Below, piece by piece: positions 23,376-37,200 of a stretch of DNA of 64,000 nt (its first letter is position 1; the number at the start of each line of letters is the position of its first letter). The stretch is from Tubiluchus corallicola (taxonomy: Eukaryota; Priapulida; Priapulimorpha; Priapulimorphida; Tubiluchidae). The DNA lies in assembly GCA_030141605.1 (NCBI GenBank), contig JAQGDQ010000128.1, positions 372,001-436,000 of the forward strand. The letters run 5' to 3'. Both the position numbers and the translations under genes were made by a program. The notes below the pieces were generated by a model, which ran no database searches, was not told the origin of the DNA, and saw only the letters and a list, made by a program, of their open reading frames with translations.

Positions 23376-24361
23376 CTTAAAACAAATGTGGGTTTGTTTT
23401 ATTTTCTTTTATAATGTTTTTCATTTCAGCTTAATCGTAGATATGAAAAGAGCTTGTTTGGTCAACAGATACGCCTTCTTTGTATTCCTGAGAAAGTAAG
23501 AAGTAGTGTGTGCTATGCTTTCTCTGAAATGGATCACAAATTTTAAATTCCTAAAAAATCCGTAAGTAAAACTGTATGTTGTTGGAATAGACTACTTAAA
23601 GGAAAAATCAAATGTATGACAGCTTCTCCACTACTAGATATAATTAGTGGAAAAATACAATAATTGTTTTTTCACTGTGTAAGACAAATAATTAAAATGC
23701 AAACATTTGCAAAATACAATCACTGCATTAGAAAGCTGTGTTTTGATATAGGGTATGATATTGCTTTGATTAAGGCTATTGCTAGTATGTATGCTTTAAT
23801 TAAGGATATAACTAATATATATGGCTAATACATACAATTAGGCATTGGTTACATGTGACTCTGTTACCACTTAGTTTCAATTTTAATTCACTTTTAATGC
23901 TATGCTTTTACTAGCTGAATTTTTATATTTATAAGATTCATTAACACTACACTCCTTATGTGTGCTTAGATTTACAAGTATAAATCCTTGTTTAGTTTAT
24001 TTATTTTATATTTTTACTTTCTGTTATTTTAAAATTACACGTATTGTGCAAAGGATTCAGATAAGCTTTAACACAGAATGCTATATAGGCCTATCTAATT
24101 GCCACTGCTGAATTATAATGAAAAGAGTGGTAGCAAGGTGACTTACCCTTGTTTTCTTTACTTAAATGAAATTGAACCCAACATTTTCTATGTGAAAAGT
24201 GAACACAGTCAGAGTTATTACTGTAGTTTATTTCTTTGTAGAAAATATATCAAATAATGCAACATATTTGTTATTATTAGAGAAACCGCCTGATAGAAGT
24301 TTTGTTTTGCAGTTTTTTAAGAACAAAACTGCCTAAAGTGTTGACTGATACTCTTGGAAAG
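23376..24361. other. Upstream region of the Angel gene
   Basis: No coding exon identified. An acceptor-like TTTTGTTTTGCAG at 24300-24312 precedes an open frame running into the ATG at 24362, so an earlier exon may exist. Confidence 0.45.
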
Positions 24362-27300
24362 ATGAACAATGAGATTAGCATTACCAGTGAGTCAACTTAC
24401 TTGGAGAACTGCACACCGGTTGTCCTTGATTTAGCCAGCCCTAGTGTTAATTCAGGTAAATTATGTGCATTTTATAATATGAAAGGAATCACCTACTTGC
24501 ATGCATTTAAAAATATGACATCGTACACAAAGTGAACTTTTGATAATATGTAGCACACACTGTCTCTTTATTTATTGATTTATTTATTATTTATAAGGCA
24601 CAAAAATAAATATATACATTTTATACATGAGTAAATGTAAACAGTAACATTATATGGTCATTATCAATAGGAAGGCTGTGCCTACCACTGTGTGCCATGG
24701 ATGACAGCAAGTAATAACTTTTGCACAAGGCCAAAAATGACGTTTTTTCTCTCCGTTTAATCCAGCAACCCAAGTTCGAAAGTAAACCATCAACAGCAAC
24801 GTAATACACTACATTGAGCTATTTATTACTGACAGGCCTATATAATCTAACGTAGACAATGGTATGATATGTAAGTTTTACGAATATGTTATTGTAACTG
24901 TGATCGAGGCCCGCAGTCTCAGCTTAGTATAAATTAATGTATTATATCTATAACTATTAATGTATTGTAGCAGCTTTGCAAGTTGCAAAATAAGGTATTA
25001 AGGTTAGATTCAAAATAAGGTTAAATTATTGCATTAATTTTTTTCTTGTCCTCACAGGTGTTTAACACAACAAGAGCATTTTTTTCAACTTTAACCTTTA
25101 TTTTGTCATCTTCAGCTATGTAAGCTCTCCTTTCATCCTTATTACTGCAGATTTCACGAGCTGCATCCAGAATCTTTTTGTTTTATTTAGTTAAAGACAC
25201 TGTAATGCCATACTTGCCCATATTTATGTTTACTTTACCCTTCAGAGTATTTTAGCTGCATAAAACTAATGTCTCTTTGTTCAAGTGTTGAAAGGAACAA
25301 TGATAGGTACTAGTCTTGCCATCTTAGATGAGTTGTCTAGATTAGAAACTGAAACTGGGATATTTTTCCCATGAACAGTATAAATATAACCAGGGGAAAT
25401 ATTTATACCTATCTTAATTTTTAGCAAAATCCACCATCACATTAATACAATCCTCTTCGTTTCCATTTTTGAGCTCGGGTATACCAAAAACTAGTAGAAC
25501 ATTACATCTCATATATTGAGCCATTGCTTGTTATTAGATTCAGGGAGACCATTTTTAGCCAGTTGTAGAGCATCATTTACAGTTTGGACAGCTTCGGTAG
25601 TATCAGATCGATGTTCCATAGTTTTGTTTTCAGTTGACCAACTTTAGATGGTAAAACAACTAAATCATTTATCTGAAAACTGTAGTTGCTCTCTCAGTGC
25701 TATTGGTCAAAGGTTCAAATTTTTTATCAATCCTAGCAAGTAGGGCTTCATTCATGTTCAGAAACTTTTTGCGTACAGTTGCTGCGTGTTTTAACACCTC
25801 TCATTAGTATTAAAAAAAATTTAATACATACAGCACACATCTGACTTATAATAACTTGAGTTCAGTTATAACCTGTACTGTGAAGCCAAGTACAGTGTTA
25901 CCAACCAACACTACATAGTAAATCTAGGCAGATAAGAACTTTGCTGAAACCTGCCACATCTACACAACTAGGTCACATCGCAAAATGTGACTTAGTCTTT
26001 ATTTGAATTGCCTTAACCAGTTTGGTTACTAACTATGTTGTTAGAAATCACAAAATTGACAAGTTGGAAAAATACTTGTAATTTGTCGCAAACTTCCCAT
26101 AAATTTGCTGTTTGCTAGATAAAGTAATCTAATATTCAACAAGTCATCAAATTTGTTGAAAATTATTCTTAATTTTTTTTGTACAGAACTGACTACAATG
26201 GAGATGGTGCCTTTGCCAACAGCCGAATCTTCTGTGCAGCGTGAAGCTTCCACTTCTGCAGAATCTGCAGTTCGACCTTACTTTAATCGGGTGTGGAATT
26301 GGACATACTCGGGTAGGAAGAAAGTATCTGATTCTTCTGCTGCAACAGACTTACAATTCACTATAATGTCTTATAATGTATTAGCGCAACGTTTACTGGA
26401 AGATCACATGAGCTTGTACTGCAATAGTGATCCATCAGTACTAGACTGGAAATACAGGAAACATGGTTTGTTGCATGAAATCAGCAGTGTTCAGCCAGAT
26501 GTAAGTAAAACCAAGTACGCTTCTAAAAATAATGTCTCATACAAAAAATAAATGGACTAGTTATTTATTTTCAAAATATTAATTTATTGTATGGCTTTAT
26601 ATTAAAATCAAAATATTTATAAATTTTTAATGTTAGTGACTGACTGTTCACATCTCATTTACTTTGTTTTTTTAATGAGAGTAACCCAAATATCAGAAAT
26701 CTTGTTAAGGTGAAAATCTGATATCTTTCAATTGCTTGAAGAACAATATTGCTTATTGTAACTATATAAGATGAGGTTTGGAAAGCTTAATTTATGTCAG
26801 TAACACCACACACGCAGTTCATGTGATTAATTATGTAGAAGGAACGAGTTATTGGTTAAGAAATTCTCAGCAGTTACCTAACTTGATTACAATGTAATAA
26901 ATTTCAAGCAGCAAGTCAATTCCCATTAAGAGCTAACATGAACACTGATTTAAATTAATTATTCGACACATCAATAAATTGTTGAAATGGTAGTACTATA
27001 TTATCGACTCTTAGAAAGGTAAGGTTTCACTAGTAAGTTTACCAATGAAAGAAATATAAACATGGATTGTTTCATCATGTGGTTACCGTTCAAATCAAAT
27101 AAAACGTAGTTCATCGCTTGGTATATATCCCACATGCGCACTAGCAGTCATCGTCAGGAAAAAATGTTCTCATTATCTGACTAGTGCAGCAGAAACACTG
27201 ATAACCACCAGTGTAGCAGAAACACTGTAACGTTTTTAATAAAAAAGGTAAAAAATTTGTTTGTTATTGTGGAATATTTGCAAAATTAAAGGAAGACTGG

Positions 27301-30300
27301 ACGATTGTTTAGACTCAATCTCATTTTAATTTACTGTCCAAAATATACATTTTCTTGCCTATAAAAGTTAACAATTGTTCCTTATATTTGAATAATTAAC
27401 TTTGAAAGTTAATTAACGGCAACCAAACACAGCTATTGTTTACATCAGAAACTAACCACAGTTTGTGCAATGGCAGGTGTCTTCCCTTGCGTATAAAGCA
27501 CATTTGCATAAGTGTTACAGTACTGTTTAAATGCATGATGTCACGAAAAATGGATTTTACATCATATGACGTCTGAAACTAACACTGCAGTTCATGATCA
27601 CGCTTATCATGGTACCGCCTTCTATCTGTCGGCCAAGCAAATGTGACAAAAACGCATCTCTGCCAATCTTAGTAGATTCACTAAGCCATGCGTAGCTTTG
27701 AAAGTTTAACGAAATTTGAGTATCCAAGGTAATTATTATTTAATCTAAGCTTTGATTTAAAAAAAACTATTATAGTTTTCAATATTTTAGAACATTCTTT
27801 ATTCTGAACTAATATTTACACAATCATCCGGTTTTTCTTTAATGTCGTTCATACTTTATTAAGGAAACCTGTCGCAGTTTTCTAAATGCCTGTAGTTCAA
27901 ATGTTTCACGTGCCATAAAGGGGAAACTTAGTAATTTTGTCATTAATATCAACTTAATCTTACATAGATTCTTTGCATGCAAGAGGTACAAGCCGACCAC
28001 TATGATGATTTTTGGAAACGACAAATGGAAAAACTTGGTAGGTACAAAGCTATGCAGGTAAATAGTTATTTGTGATTGTTAACTTTACATTACTTAGTTT
28101 CAATTTTTTTTAATTAATATTAAATTAAAGACTTTAGAATGGATTTTCAAAATACGTAGACCATCTATGGTGGATATTTCCTGAATGGTGGTGTAATGAC
28201 AAAACAGTAATGGCGGGAATAGTGATATAAGACCCATCCAGTGAGGTGCAGTGAGAGGTCAGGGGGACAACGTCTCCAAAAATCTAAAGAATTGTGTTTT
28301 TGGAGGCCTATTTTCGTATCACATATTGGTGGTCATTAGACTATCAAGTTTTCCCATTTTATAACAATGACTTTGCTTATCTATACAGAAGAATATGATC
28401 GCACTTTAATACATGTTCTGAATCTTCCTTGATCATAACTTGTACCTATCATTATTGACTTACATAGTGCAGCCCTTTCAATATTTCTTGCACGATGTGG
28501 CAAGTAATGTGCATTAGCTTTGAAACAGAATCTTATATTCAATTTGATTACCAGTTTTCACTGCAACATCTTAAATTTCTTTTTGTTGTGATTAACAAAC
28601 TTTTATTTAAAAATAATTGTGATAGCTAGGTATTAGGCTGCCTTGAATAATGTCAATGTAATGCACATGTTCGAGATCTTATGTTGGCAGGAAACTTGAA
28701 ATTTGCCGAGTTTTTGTGTATCACACTGAATGTTGTACAGTAGTACTACTGTAATTGAATTTTCGCTTTTACAAGCAACTAAGTGTTTGTGCTGCTAAAA
28801 ATTATGTTCAGTGGTGACATCATCACTAACTGGGTTCTCGGGCTGCTAATTAAGTTTTTAACCTCTTCTTTAATTATCAGAAACACTTTGACGTTATTAT
28901 AGGTGTTAAAGTATATACTTTTTATCATATACCAAATACCAACAACTGGTATTAACATTTCTAGTTGCAGTCAGTCGCTAATTTACATACCCACTGTCTA
29001 CAATAGACATGAAGGGGTTTAGTGTTTCAGAAAACCGTAGTCCATTGATTTTTTTATTTGATTCAACATAACAAACTACGAAGAGGTTAAGTTGTGCATT
29101 TGATTTTGTACACCACAAAAACAATAAGATTCTGTACTTGGTTCAGAATGTGGAAGAAAAACTATAGCATATTCGAGCTCGGTTGGCAAAGGCTCAGTCA
29201 AATATGTGGATTCAGTAAACTATGGTTCAATGAATCCGTACTCTAATTACTTTGTCATGGTAATTAAGTCTGTTTCTGTTAAAAAACTGTAAACTTGTTT
29301 CCTAACCTTGTAGCGCTTATAATTCTGGATTAAGCACATGTGGTATTGGTGCACAAGCCATATGCAGGCAGAGCTAGCTGGAAGGTTGTCACTTTTATTA
29401 ATTTTGAATAATTTTGTTGTACATTTTGCAGGATATTGTGCAACATTCAAAAAGAGGACAAATGATAAATTTGATGGCTGTGCAACATTTTTTAAGTCGG
29501 ACATGTTTGAACTTGTACATCACGAAGCGGTAGAATATTATCACCCCGAAGTTGATGTTTTGAATAGAGACAATATTGCACAGATACTTGTGTTGAAAGT
29601 GAAAGGTGTTAAGACAAAGATGTGCATAGCTAATACACATTTGTTATATAATCCACGGAGAGGAGATGTAAAACTTGCTCAGTTATGTGTGCTGCTAGCC
29701 CGGTTGGATCAGTATGCCTACAGGGATGCTTCCTGTGAAAATCCTTATTACCCAGTGATATTGTGTGGGGATTTGAACATGGAACCGTGGTGTGACTTGT
29801 ACAGGTTTATGTGTGGAGGTCATTTACGATACAAAGGATTGTATATTGCCGACATGTCCGGCCAAAAGAAGACAAGTTATTCTTCTAGACAGTTTTATAA
29901 TAAACTTTTACCAGACAGCCTCGGCATTACCGAAAACTGTCAGTATGAAAGCATTTCTAATAGTCGTTCAAAAGAAATCGCGAGAAAGGTGGTAGAGACA
30001 CTTGTTAGCGATGTTTGTGATGACCAAAACATACACAGTATTGATGTGCCATCTACTCGTGCAAAACATTTTAAAAGTAATGAAAGTAGTTCTGATTCAT
30101 GTTTTCATGTGGAATCATGTGAAGAACTTGAAATGGAAATGTCACATACGCGAAACAACTCATTTAGTGATTCTGTAACGCCAGGTACTCCAGTACCCCA
30201 TATTACTTATCCAGATTCGTTCGACATAAATTCAGCAAGAGCACTGAGTCAACCAGAGTTGCCGTATAAATACGGCCGTTTATCACACAAGTTGAAATTC

Positions 30301-30594
30301 CGATCTGTTTATAAACACAGCTTGCCTAACAAAGACCCGGAAATCACTACATGCCACAATGCAGACTGCTGTACAGTAGATTACATTTTTTATTCAGTTG
30401 ACAGTCAGTGCTGCTTCACTGATAGATATGGTATGTTTCGAACTCGAGATGTACAGGAAGGAAAGCTCCGTCTTCTTGGCAGGTTACAACTTCCTTCGTG
30501 GAGAGAACAAAAGGAGATTGGGTATTTGCCCAGTCAGTATGTGTCGTCAGATCATATGTGCCTTGCAGCAAGATTTTTACTGAAAGATAGCTAG
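24362..30594 (+). CDS. ANGEL2: Angel-type (CCR4 family) phosphoesterase
   Basis: Exons 24362-24455, 26187-26500, 27968-28037 and 29432-30594 join in frame to 546 residues; human ANGEL2 is of nearly the same length. The endonuclease/exonuclease/phosphatase fold starts at IMSYNVLAQRLLEDH (Asn95). The signature continues with ILCMQEVQADHY (Glu142), ANTHLLYNPRRGD (Asn227, His229), LCGDLNMEPW (Asp273, Asn275) and SSDHMCLAARF (Asp533, His534), so all catalytic positions are present. ANGEL2 is known as a 2',3'-cyclic phosphatase acting on RNA ends, and relatives are deadenylases; which applies here is not shown. A serine/acidic insert of about 100 residues (exon 4, 30000-30250) precedes the C-terminal half. 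The start is the first ATG in the exon; an upstream exon is possible. Assignment to ANGEL1 versus ANGEL2 is uncertain. Confidence 0.93.
25040..25800 (-). mobile_element. Decayed LINE ORF1-like fragment
   Basis: On the minus strand, in pieces with stops: CNVLLVFGIPELKNGNEEDC (25440-25520), typical of the RNA-binding ORF1 protein of L1-like elements, then KKILDAAREICSNKDERRAY and VKVEKNALVVLNTCEDKKK toward 25040. It lies in Angel intron 1. Confidence 0.6.
28625..28935 (+). repeat. Dispersed repeat A, copy 1
   Basis: Shares blocks such as TGTACAGTAG...TGACATCATCACTAACTGGG and TTATTATAGGTGTTAAA with 36620-37200 (opposite strand) and 53218-54875. It carries the uninterrupted AATT site (28872-28875) that is split by an insertion in the third copy. 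In Angel intron 3. Confidence 0.7.
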
Positions 30595-33004
30595 TCTCGT
30601 GTATTAATAATGCAGAGTGTTTTGTTCAATACATAGATTTGTGTATAACACAGACTGCATTTTAGCAATTATGTATAGATATGCATCTCCATGGGCCACA
30701 GATTGCTTCAAATATAGTTTGTGTGTTGGTTTTAAAAATTGATTGAGTATCAAGGTATCACCTCGCTTTTTCAAAGAGAAACCAAAAATGTTTTGTCAAA
30801 AACTGGGCATATAATTGCCAATAATATATCATTCTACAAAACAACTGTCTATACTTCCTGTGCAAAAAAACTTTAAACCATGGCTTTTGTATAATGCTTT
30901 ACGTTCAGCAAAATTCAGCTAAAACATTCACATTACTTATTCATTCAGCTAGAATATTCACGCTAAATTCAGCCTCATTTTGCCTTAATTTGATAGTTAA
31001 AGTTATAGTTTCTATAAAAAATATTCTTATAAGATTTTTTTTGTATGACAGTTTTTTACAATGATTCATTTTATATTCAGTACTGATGTTATCTATTAAA
31101 TATAGTTTTAGCATTGCTTTCAGTATTTGTAGTGTAGCTCTAATCTGAAGAGTTTGAATGTGTTTCTGCTTATAATACTTCTCATCTCTTGTCAATAGAT
31201 GTCACTATATTGTGAGTAATAGACACCACATCTAGTTCTATTTACATCATTGGTATTGCCATCTGTTAAAATTATTGTTGAACTAACAAAATTTAGTGCA
31301 CCTTTAAAGCAGCAATAAGAACAGTTTAGTTTATTATAAAAGCTTAACTGAGAATCACAGACTTTAGTACACGTCTCTGTTTTATCAATTGTGCAACAAC
31401 TTTTTCACTGGGATGATCAAGTAACTAATTTAAACATACGAAAGAATATTGTAAGCTAGTTCATTTAAATAAAATTTGATGCTTAAATGCTTTATTATTT
31501 TTTCCATACTAAAACTATTTAACTAGCACTAGTTAACAAATATGTAAATCATAACCACACTGTTGAAAACAATACATTTTAATAACATAACGTATAATAA
31601 TTTCTAACAAAATTAATGCCATAGTTATGTGTGTATCACAAGCCAATGATTTTTGGTTACAAAAATGAAATACATTAACAAATCACACAGGCACAATGAC
31701 ATCAGGAAATCTTTGACAAATATGTACAGAATGGTATCTCTTCAGAGAAGTAATACTATCACAGTCAATGCGTAGCTTTGCTGCAGTTGCAGTTCATAGA
31801 TCATCTTTAAATATACATGTTTTGAGAAATGCTCATAACAATATTATAATATTATAACTGACTTAGTGTAACAGGACATTGTATTTCTAATTGATAAAAC
31901 ATCTTTTGGGCTTTTGAAAGGATAATATGCTAAATATTAGTGTAGTAAAATGGTTTATGTGAAGCTTGCACGATTCTACATATGTCGTAAGACTGCTCTT
32001 AAAAAGAAGAGTCATGCTTAATAGAATAAAATGACTCAACAAAGTAAAAAATGTCACATTTAAACAAAACACTACTTTTCATATACAATATTTTAACATG
32101 ATTTTTAGAAATAACGGGTTATTTTGGGAAACATGCCACACAAAATTATCACACGATTTAAACACGTAACCCGAGATTTGATAAAACTTACATGGAAATA
32201 TAGATATAAGAGAAGCCAAATGTGCCGATGGAAAACATACACGATAAAATTAGCAGCACTATTATAATATTTGAAAATAGCAGACAAAAATGAGCTATGG
32301 AATACTAAATTAATGACAAATTACTTGGGATTTCTAATCTTTTGACTTCCCACGTTGATTAATGCTTGGCAATGTCAACAAAAGTCCATTTTTATGTGTG
32401 CGTAATGTCTTGGAGCAAACACTCAATTTTTGCTGTATTTCTGTTGGTTCTTCGCTGTTCCAATATAGTGAAAGCATCTACACAATTCAAATACATCATA
32501 AGAATGTATCAAAAAGTTGTAAATTAGTAACTGATGAATCACCATTTTAGGAACGTTAGTGTGCATCCACTGTGTGAATACCAAAATAAAGGTATCACGA
32601 AAAAGCAAAATTCTTAGGTCAGCCATTAATGCTATTAATATAGTCTTAATGAATTATTTTGAAAATAGTTCTTTCTAGCCATGCATGAAGCACACAAACG
32701 TTATATCACAACTTACAACAGTAAAATAATAATTACAGCATATAGTGTCACAACAAAAAATCATAGACATGCATGCTTCAAAAAAATCAACATGTGTAGG
32801 CTTCGTTTTTGGGCCCGTAGGCACTATCTGCAAATGGGTCCACATACTATAAGCCTGTATGTCAACAGACACTTTAAAACTTCTATAAAACAACTCGACT
32901 GTATAAATATAAAACATTAAAAACAGACCCAAAAATTAATTTTGTGTTGTAATTTAATTATTATGTTATCAATTTGACAAATATTGGAGATGAAATGCAG
33001 TTTG
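30595..33004. other. Convergent 3' region of Angel and vasohibin
   Basis: AT-rich. It should hold the Angel 3' UTR and the final vasohibin exon(s), but I could not locate a minus-strand exon matching the vasohibin C-terminus. Confidence 0.5.
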
Positions 33005-33500
33005 TTTCTCTTCCATGTTATATGGTCCACTGCAAGATGATCAGGCATCTTACTGGCCTGCAATGCCAGACTTAGATGGGTTGGCCATGCAGTTCATATA
33101 CCATCTATATAGTCACTTACCAAGAGACTGTTTTTCATAGTGAGCTTGCAACTGGCAGTCGTAATAGAAAGGACCAAAAATGCAGATACAAAGTTATCAT
33201 CAAGTGTGATCTCAAATTACAGATATTGATGTAGACCACTTGGAGGACTTCCACTGTCAAACCAAAATGGTGCACTAACATCAGTGAAGGAAATCTGGGA
33301 GAGACACAGTCAGTCAGAGATGAAGCCGTGGAAGCGGTGACTTTATCTGTCCACATTGTGATCTCCGACGCCAAGCTCAGATCAGCCTTATAAGCCACAT
33401 ATAGTTTAAGCACAGGATAACATGAATCCTGTAGATTTTCCACGATCATGATGGACTGTCTACTAATACTACCACTACCACTATCACTACAGCTACTACT
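33005..33500 (+). mobile_element. LINE 3' end with zinc-finger tail
   Basis: Plus-strand pieces read LRWVGHAVHIPS, then LATGSRNRKDQKCRYK, then FICPHCDLRRQAQISLISHI followed by TAG (near 33337-33400). This is the usual C-terminal order of many animal non-LTR retrotransposons, including the terminal CPHC...H zinc finger. It ends in an ACT/ATC triplet tail near 33467-33510. Frameshifted, inactive, antisense within the vasohibin gene. Confidence 0.8.
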
Positions 33501-33546
33501 ACTACCATTACTAATTATATAATACATTTTTGTAATTTTTTCTTAC

Positions 33547-36500
33547 CTTCCAATTAACTGAATCATAACTTGAAGGATCACTCTGCACAGGTCCTCCTAT
33601 CTTAACTTTTTGTAAGGTATGTTGACCTTCAAAAAAATGTTATCACATTTCTTTTGAATATATTCCGAGTAAATTAAACTGTAAAATACATGTTTCCTTC
33701 ATCTGCACATACAATTAACAAGATATTTAATTAAGAGCAAAAAGGAACAGTTAAATTAATTGCTCATGTGTATTACTGTAAATAGCGCAGAATTTATTTA
33801 TGTGCATCACAGAGTTAATAAATACCAGCTGGGACTTATACTCACATTCTTCATAGCATTGCTGAAACTCTGCTAAAAGACAACCAAGTGACTGGAAAAC
33901 AAACAGAAAAAGGAAACTTCATTAATTGGCAATTATAACTTTCCAAAATATTTGTGTTCTGATTTGCAAAAAGATAAAATGATACTAAATTCTCGCAGAA
34001 TCTTACGCAAAAATATGATGGGTATTCGTAGGAGCACATTTACCAACAAGCCTACTATGCTATAGCAATAGGAGCCCAGTGTTAAAGAATTCTTATTCTT
34101 TTAAAATGTGTATCTTTTCATATAAAACATAAGACACCACAAGCAGTTACTCAGTCTCTTTCGATACGAGAGCCACATAACAAACTCTTACAATTAATAC
34201 ATAAAAGTACTACACCACAAACAGTTACACTACTTGCTTAGATATAGAAGCTATATAAATATAGAATAATATTAGTTATGCAAATATTATGTCATTAATA
34301 ATAACCCAATAACCATGCAGGTACTGTGTAACAGTAATACTAACACACCACAAGTAATTATGAAAAGCTGCCATCATATAAATAACCATAAATCTGTAAT
34401 AGCGAAGGCAGGACAGAAGTATTACCTACGGAGTATCAACTAGGGTGTCCTCTTGATATGCCCCTCAATATAACACAGTAACATTTTGTATTTTCATGTC
34501 ACAATTGCATTATGTGACGTCACAGACGTCCTCGTCCGTATTAAAATTATGCTAAAGTTCATTTTGTACTCCAAATAAAATATTCATTTCTGTTTTATGT
34601 TTGGGTTGGTTTTCTGTCCATCCTTTAATACCTCTCCCCTTTTCCCTGTTTGATGGCGATCTTCCTGTCACATGTCTTGAATTGTTACAGGATAATTTTC
34701 GCGCTCCTGGAAAAGCATTGAACCGTGATTTTTTTCCTTATTGCGGCCATTGCGGGTTTGAGCTGCGTTTGAAGCTACACGTTTTGTAGCAGCAGGTTTG
34801 AGGTCTCGTAACTTTTGAGATCTCATAATGAGTTCGTTAGTTTTGGTGTTCTCAGTGTAATCAAATTTCTCTGAGAGGAAACCAGATGGTTCCTTGGCGG
34901 TGTTACTAGTATGCAGGAAACTTCGTCATGTTCGTAATCTGGCCACGTAGATCATGACGGTTGTTGGGTGGAGTTTGCTCCACTCTGGCATGCTCGGATA
35001 AAGTAAAAGATAACCCCTATTTTGCATTCCTGACAAAACTATTTATTCTTTTATATAATACACCATAGAGCGTCAAAAAGGGTGCCAGTGGTCGTCACAC
35101 ATTATAACACATCAATTACATAAAAACTGAGAAAAAATAATTTCAAATCTCAATTTAGGAATCAAAAGTGAAAAATAAAGCCGCGTTTCCACTGCGCCCG
35201 CACAGACACAAACGTTTTCAGTATGACTCACACAGAAAAGAAATGAAGCAACAGTGTGCTTTTGTAAATCACTGTTTACATGTTTTTCATTTCCACTGTG
35301 TTCGCATGGAAAGCCACGTACTCGCACCTAAGATATTTTATGTAGAATGCTACAGAATGAGTGCGGACCCAATTGAAACAACTTTTGCGGACGTAAAACG
35401 TATGGACAGAAAAGTCTGTGTCTGTGCGGACGCATTGGAAATGCGACCTAACTCTCACTACCTTGTATTCTACTGGTTTGTACATTAGTGATTTCCGACG
35501 ACTCAGGCCAACTGCACCAAATTTACCCTTATGATAAACACCAAGCACTATATGACGGTAAAACTTCGTTTTGAAAACAGATTTGAAACTTATTGGAAAT
35601 CGCACTACATCTGTCAGAGCATTGGTCAGATATCTAAAAATTGTAAAGGAATGTAACAAAGTTTTATAGTTCTTGCAACACTATTAATTACATATGCTTA
35701 CAAGTAAAATTAAGGATACAATGCTAAAATCACGGCCTCCAAACATTTTATAGGTAGTGCTTGTGTAATCATTTCCTTGGCTGAATCCATTAACCTAAAA
35801 AATAAATTAAGAAACATATGCAAGCATAATTCACATGTTAACCTTGAAAACGAATTATCTAAATTGGTTTCCTATAAACATACCCTGAATATGGACGATT
35901 TTTGCGGATTTCGAAAAACTGCATTCCAACATAATTATACTGTAGCTGGGTGATGTAATTCTGCACAGAATTGAGTTTAAACTGGACGTTACCGCCCATA
36001 TTAATTACATCTGGTGGCACTGGCACAGAAATCTGAAAACAATATTATTGTTTTAAGCTAAATTTCACATTGCTTTATTTTGAATTCTGTAATAACTTTT
36101 GAATATAGATATACAGATCTAGCTACTTGATCTGTTTAATATATTCAGCCATTCAGTTATCACTCCTCATGTCAGGCATTGTTTAACTAGGTTATGAAAA
36201 AGTCTGAAAAAAATACTGGCAGCTATTGCAATTGTACTAGATCCATATATTAATTTAGCAGGCCTAAGAGTTTATTCACACCGAATTTGAACTACATAGA
36301 ATGCTTCAATAAAGAGAGAATTTGGGCAATCATTTAAACTCGAATAACATTACATTTAGCATTTCATTATAGCTTTGTACCTCTCTTAGCTTTTTCTTTG
36401 TCATTAACTTCTTTATATCTTTGGACAGTAGTGGATTGAGTGTTTGAGCAAATGTCCACATGTTTTCCCAAGTAGCATTATCAATTGGAAAGCCATTTTT

Positions 36501-36554
36501 GTTTATCAAAAAATTTGACCCATTTTTGCAATCACGTTTTCCTTCCCTTGACAT
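33547..36554 (-). CDS. VASH: Vasohibin (tubulin tyrosine carboxypeptidase), partial model
   Basis: Minus-strand exons, 5' to 3': 36554-36381, 36032-35884, 35794-35720, 35633-35462, 33891-33846, 33626-33547. All junctions keep frame. The protein begins MSREGKR, then FPIDNATWENMW, QLQYNYVGMQFFEIRKNRP, ALPIKCLEAVIL, RFPISFK, FYRHIVLGVY, GAVGLSRRKSLMYKP and CYEECQHTLQKVKIGG, aligning with human VASH1/2 throughout. The catalytic set of the family is present: Cys in PIKCLEA, His in YRHIVLG, Ser in GLSRR. Vasohibins remove the C-terminal tyrosine of alpha-tubulin with the small partner SVBP. The first ATG directly follows an acceptor (TTTTTTTAG), so a 5' exon lies further right. The C-terminal tail after SVNWK was not found. 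Confidence 0.93.
35180..35447. mobile_element. Fold-back/MITE-like element
   Basis: Ends are imperfect inverted repeats of about 30 bases: GCCGCGTTTCCACTGCGCCC at the left and the complement of GACGCATTGGAAATGCGAC at the right, each with CGCACAGACACA. No coding. It ends 13 bases from the splice donor of vasohibin exon 4. Confidence 0.75.
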
Positions 36555-36619
36555 CTAAAAAAAGAAACGGCAACTTAGAAATGACTATAAGTTAAAAAAA
36601 TATATAAGCTCTAGATGAA

Positions 36620-37200
36620 CACTTAAAGGAAAACAGGATGATTCTAGCCCACTTTGAAGTACAGAAAAAAGTACACATTTTAACACCTAAAATAATACTA
36701 ACGTGCTTCTTAAAATTTAAATAATAGGTTAAAAATTTTATTCACGGTGGGAGAGCCCAACTAATGATGATGTCACAACTGGACGTAATTTTCAACAGCA
36801 TAAATGTTACACAAACGTGCTGCACACGTTTGCCTGAAAAGCGAAGACTGAAGTGCAGTGCTACTGTACAACATTCACTGTGATATACAAATCTCTGCAA
36901 ATGTTAAGTTTAAAAATTTAAATTTCAAATTTACTGCAGTGCTTACGCATGAGCTCTCAAATGTGTCTGCTGCATCACAAGTGAACAACATCTGAACTGA
37001 GAGGTACAGCACCTGCTTTTTGTTCAGCATATTTCTCAGATGCAAGCACTAGCGCCCACCTAACTAACGATTGGCGAAATGCATGCAACAGCACAGAACG
37101 AGCCGCAAAAATGTGAAATTAGGTTTTTGTGGGCAATAATTATTTCATGTAAGTCATTCTTTAAAAAATAGTGGGTTTCTTTTCAATATTTTATAGAGTA
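36620..37200 (-). repeat. Dispersed repeat A, copy 2
   Basis: Reverse complement is similar to 53218-54875 (minus its insertion) over most of its length, for example GAGCTCATGCG and CATCCTGTTTTCCTTTAA. No coding frame. Uninterrupted AATT site near 36714-36717. Confidence 0.75.

Noticed and set aside
30941-31195. Minus-strand frame as the missing vasohibin C-terminus
   Set aside because: No resemblance to the family tail and no fitting acceptor phase.
33135-33527. 130-residue minus-strand reading frame
   Set aside because: It is the antisense of the LINE C-terminal segment and its triplet tail.
34601-34789. 62-residue frame with CGHCG
   Set aside because: No splice partners or family match; it lies in vasohibin intron 4.
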